From Apostichopus japonicus (Eukaryota > Echinodermata > Holothuroidea > Aspidochirotida > Stichopodidae): DNA of 64,000 bases. Where the stretch lies: positions 19,306,303 to 19,370,302 of the forward strand of contig NC_092581.1 of NCBI RefSeq assembly GCF_037975245.1, given 5' to 3'. The notes under the pieces are model-generated. The model worked only from the letters and a program-made list of their open reading frames with translations, had not been told where the DNA came from and did no database searches. Both the position numbers and the translations under genes were made by a program. Shown here piece by piece: positions 61,313-64,000 of this stretch. Positions within the stretch are counted from its first letter, which is position 1. Each line of letters starts with the position of its first letter.

Positions 61313-63596
61313 CTGTAAGAAGAGAAAGAGACTAACATTAGCCTCTACTTGTACTCAAGTCACAATGCCCCGAGTCTCTTAAAAACCTACTAAAATTGTT
61401 GTTGTTTCACAAAAAGTTGTCATTTTAGCGACAGAACAAATACACACTCCAACTCCCAGTAAACTTGGTTTTGGGGCTTAAAACTTGCTGTGCTCTAATT
61501 TTTGTGGAGTAGATGAAGGTTCTGACAGCCTACAGGTTATTAAAATTCATAATAGTATTTCTATGGAAACCAAAGGAGCTGTTGCTGTCGTTACAGCTTA
61601 AATTAGGTTACATTTATCCGTCATAGTTCATTACTTAAGACAAAAAGGGAATCTGCAGGATTATAACCACATATTTCTGTGAGATTCCCTGTTGCAAATA
61701 GTAATTTAAATTGAGACGAGTACATGCTCAAGTTTTCAGACAAATTAGGAATACTGAACACGTTCCTGGTCTTCTATAACACTATACAGTTACAAATATT
61801 TCATAACAGCTGCCATTGCATTAGTGAACTTGCATCAAGTTAAATTGCCAGGCTGAAGTTCTTTTCCAATGCCCAATCTCAGTCAGGGTCAACTGTGTAA
61901 AGTGAACAGTTCCTTCGCACGAAGTTCCATTTGCGTAGACCTTACTTTTCTGATAGGAACACCTTGCGCTGTACACCGGTGACTATTACGTTGGCCAATT
62001 AGGATGCGCTGCTCGCTACTGAGTACACATGGAGACCTAGGACCATTTATTGAATTGCTAATCTAGTCGAGAGCAAGCAATGTCTACACAGGGATACAGT
62101 TGTTTTTGTCAAATATCGGTATCGGCCAACATCTTTAGATGAACACCGTGTTCCACGGAATTACTGACACGATTAAACCATTTTGTGGCAGACAGAGAAC
62201 AGAGATGTAAATGAACAATGGAACACTAATCGGAAGATTATGAAAAAGCTTGTAAAAAGCAAAGAAATCTTAGGCGAGAGTGGGATAGCCGCCTCGGGAT
62301 TACAATCTGGGAAAGGCTTGGAATTTATTTCATTTACAACTTGGTGAAAAACCTGTTTTGACAGGATTGTCCTTGCGATATATACTGAGCAAGGTTGAAC
62401 ATGTTAGTGGAGGTGTGAGGGTCGATTAAGGACTAAGCTATAACACTTATAAAAAAATTACGTCGTTCCTATTTATTCCATACCATGAATAATCAAGTTT
62501 GCTTTGCTAGATTGTTTCACCGATCAAAAAAAAAATAATGGTAAAGAATCCAAACTTGTAGTTCATTCTCCTTCTAATTGATCAACAATTGTTTGATGTT
62601 CATACGGCCAAATAAAGGAGGGGTTTCTGCCCAAAAAATAAGCAAATCAGGAGTAGCAAAATCAAAACAAGCAAACTAACCTGTCCAGCAGCCTGGGCTC
62701 CCTTTCGAGCACGTTTCATGATTTCATCGACCCTCTGAGGAGGTAAAAATAAGAGTAATCGCTTAAAGCCCCAAGACGGGATGGGATTGAATTACAGAGG
62801 ATTTCTTGGTGTGATTATCCACTTAATACTATCAATCTATTTCAGATATGTCTTGCATGTCATTATCAAGTTTAATGAAGCTGTTTTTCAATAATCTCCA
62901 ATATTTTACCCACACTCTCCAATTTTTTAACCAGTAATGGAAACTTTTTTTTTGAATACGATTGCAACAGATCAAACTAAGATATCCACTAATTCACTCA
63001 ATTTTCACTAATAATTCTTTTTTTCACTATTTTCTCATTACTCACATTTGCAATATAATTTCTCATTGGATATAAGAGTTTCTTAGCAAAAGCTAAAGTG
63101 TCCTGTGTTGTAAATAGGTTGAAGGCACTGAACCAATCTTTAGATTCAAGACAAGATTCTTCTCTAAGCATTAAATTCATGACGCTTACCTACAAATAAA
63201 CTCACGTTTCTTACCCACAAATAAACTCACGTTTCTTACCTAAATATAAACTCATGACTCTTACTTCAAATAAACTTATTTTGTCATTTAAAATGTCATT
63301 TAGCCTTTAAAGAAGATCCTGCTAGGATCGAAACGTCAGGCCAACTTACTTTTACACATTCTCTTACACAGGCTCTCTAGTGGATTAGAAGTTTGCTAAC
63401 AGTTTTATTTTTTTTTTATTCAAATAAACTTATGATTTTTATTTCAAATAAACTCACGTTTCTTCTCTGGAAATAAACTCTAAATTCTTACCCTCCTCCT
63501 TGCATCCCGTTCTTCTTCTTCTTGCTTATGTTTCGCAGCAAGTTCAGTCTCTTTACGAATGATCTCTTCCGCCCTCCTCTGTTCTTCTTCCACTTT
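60224..63596 (-). CDS. MAP7: MAP7-domain (ensconsin-like) microtubule-associated protein, 3' part
   Basis: MAP7 proteins bind microtubules and recruit kinesin-1 through the C-terminal MAP7 coiled-coil domain. Three exons are in the window: 63492-63596, 62681-62734 and 60224(60205)-61312, all phase 0, giving the last 415 residues. The charged helix KVEEEQRRAEEIIRKETEL runs into RRVDEIMKRARKG, closely resembling the RLEEIMKRTRK end of the MAP7 domain. The start and the N-terminal microtubule-binding region lie beyond the right edge. Paralogue identity (MAP7 versus MAP7D1-3) is not meaningful for an invertebrate single-copy gene and was not tested. Other KE-rich coiled-coil proteins are possible but fit the EIMKR motif less well. 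Confidence 0.78.
60731..61162 (-). repeat. Coding minisatellite: 18 x 24 bp octapeptide repeats
   Basis: Consensus E-S-K-S-P-D-(D/E)-(G/A/V). Variants include ESQSPDGA, EIKSPDDG, ESKTPDDG and a last degenerate unit ESKLLEEA. All units keep frame and no stop interrupts. Most units present an S/T-P site in an acidic context. Confidence 0.95.
61313..62680 (-). other. MAP7-like intron between exons B and C
   Basis: About 1.37 kb with donor GTTAGT and acceptor TTCTTACAG. No other element is recognised inside. Confidence 0.6.
62681..62734 (-). CDS. MAP7: MAP7-like exon B: end of the MAP7 domain
   Basis: 54 bp, 18 codons, phase 0. The acceptor TTTTTACCTCCTCAG precedes AGGGTCGAT, and the donor is CAG/GTTAGT. 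It encodes RVDEIMKRARKGAQAAGQ, the most diagnostic MAP7-family stretch in the window. Confidence 0.82.
63184..63480. repeat. Interrupted minisatellite AAATAAACTCACGTTTCTTACC
   Basis: Units of about 26 bp are repeated three to four times at 63184-63275 and twice at about 63418-63480. The two blocks are separated by the Penelope-like fragment, so that fragment probably inserted into, or was captured within, the array. The array lies in the MAP7-like intron. Confidence 0.7.
63303..63410 (+). mobile_element. Possible Penelope-like element fragment with degenerate hammerhead motif
   Basis: Contains GATCCTGCTAGGATC (a stem II-type hairpin) directly followed by GAAACGTCAGGCC, then TTTTACACATTCTCTTACACAGGCTCTCTAGTGGATT-type sequence. 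This arrangement is known to me from Penelope-like element ends carrying hammerhead ribozymes. The catalytic CTGATGA expected before the hairpin reads TTAAAGA here, so the ribozyme is probably dead. Confidence 0.5.
63492..63596 (-). CDS. MAP7: MAP7-like exon A: charged coiled coil
   Basis: 105 bp, 35 codons, phase 0. The acceptor (GGTTATGATAG) is weak and the donor is AGG/GTAAGA. It encodes a Glu/Arg/Lys-rich helix ending KQEEEERDARRR, continuous with RVDEIMKR of the next exon. Earlier exons are outside the window. Confidence 0.78.
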
Positions 63597-64000
63597 CTAT
63601 CATAACCAGAGTAAAAGCACATATTACAATCACACGTATACCGAAGTGACCTAGAGAAGCTATGCTGCTTACTCTCAATACACAATATCTTGGATAAACT
63701 GTTTGTCTTGACAGATTCAATGGTGACCAGGGCTTGACAATAGACACTCCAGTCCTTTTGCAGCAGAACAAGTTCAAGAACATGGCTATTAGTAGCACTG
63801 GATAAATTGAAAACTCAGGATCGGTCTGTGACTTAAAGTAGGGCTATATTGTTTCAAGAGTCATGAGTCTGTACATCTAGGGATGGTGGAGCTGTTAAAG
63901 TGTCCTACCCAGGGCTATTAGGTTCCTGGTTACAAGACCAATCAGGAATAAGATCTATCATGATATATTCAAGAACTGCAGCTATGCAGTGTTATTGAGC

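Noticed and set aside
62998-63180. 60-codon minus-strand frame in a MAP7-like intron
   Set aside because: No usable acceptor and donor pair in phase, and no resemblance to MAP7 proteins.

Overview
This is an intron-rich, AT-rich (by eye, roughly 35-38% GC) animal nuclear DNA window. It has GT/AG introns, a tRNA-derived SINE, non-LTR retrotransposon debris, several DNA transposons with readable target-site duplications, microsatellites and many long C or G runs. The style suggests a marine invertebrate. An echinoderm, perhaps a sea cucumber, is my guess, but it is inference only.

Three protein-coding genes can be supported. (1) On the minus strand, 2578-19098, a five-exon METTL24-like methyltransferase gene appears complete at 411 codons. 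It encodes a type II membrane anchor followed by a Methyltransf_22-type domain. (2) On the plus strand, 46499-51379, a four-exon mago nashi (MAGOH) gene is complete at 146 codons, the same length as the human protein. (3) On the minus strand, from 60224 past the right edge of the window, lie the last exons of a MAP7/ensconsin-like microtubule-associated protein with an 18-unit octapeptide repeat. Its stop codon is followed 19 nt later by a strong splice donor. A likely next exon (58146-58255) continues the same reading frame past the stop, which is the most unusual genic observation here. The three genes do not form a functional cluster.

The rest is introns, intergenic DNA and mobile elements. 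A 4.26-kb foldback element (20188-24447) has long inverted ends built of about 160-bp tandem units and carries a broken LINE and a TTAA-flanked MITE. A 1.12-kb hAT-like element (27521-28640) has a perfectly duplicated 185-bp left end. A 2.25-kb hAT-like element (48121-50374) sits inside MAGOH intron 2. There are also related TTAA-flanked MITEs (26816-27171, 31102-31456, 35082-35326), a CAGTTGGG MITE (39535-39735), a SINE with an AT-repeat tail (about 37050-37185), and a higher-order minisatellite just 3' of MAGOH (about 53640-54590). A possible Penelope-like fragment with a degenerate hammerhead motif lies in a MAP7 intron (about 63303-63410).

Exon boundaries were worked out by hand from splice sites, phase and family resemblance. 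No alignment or search was run.
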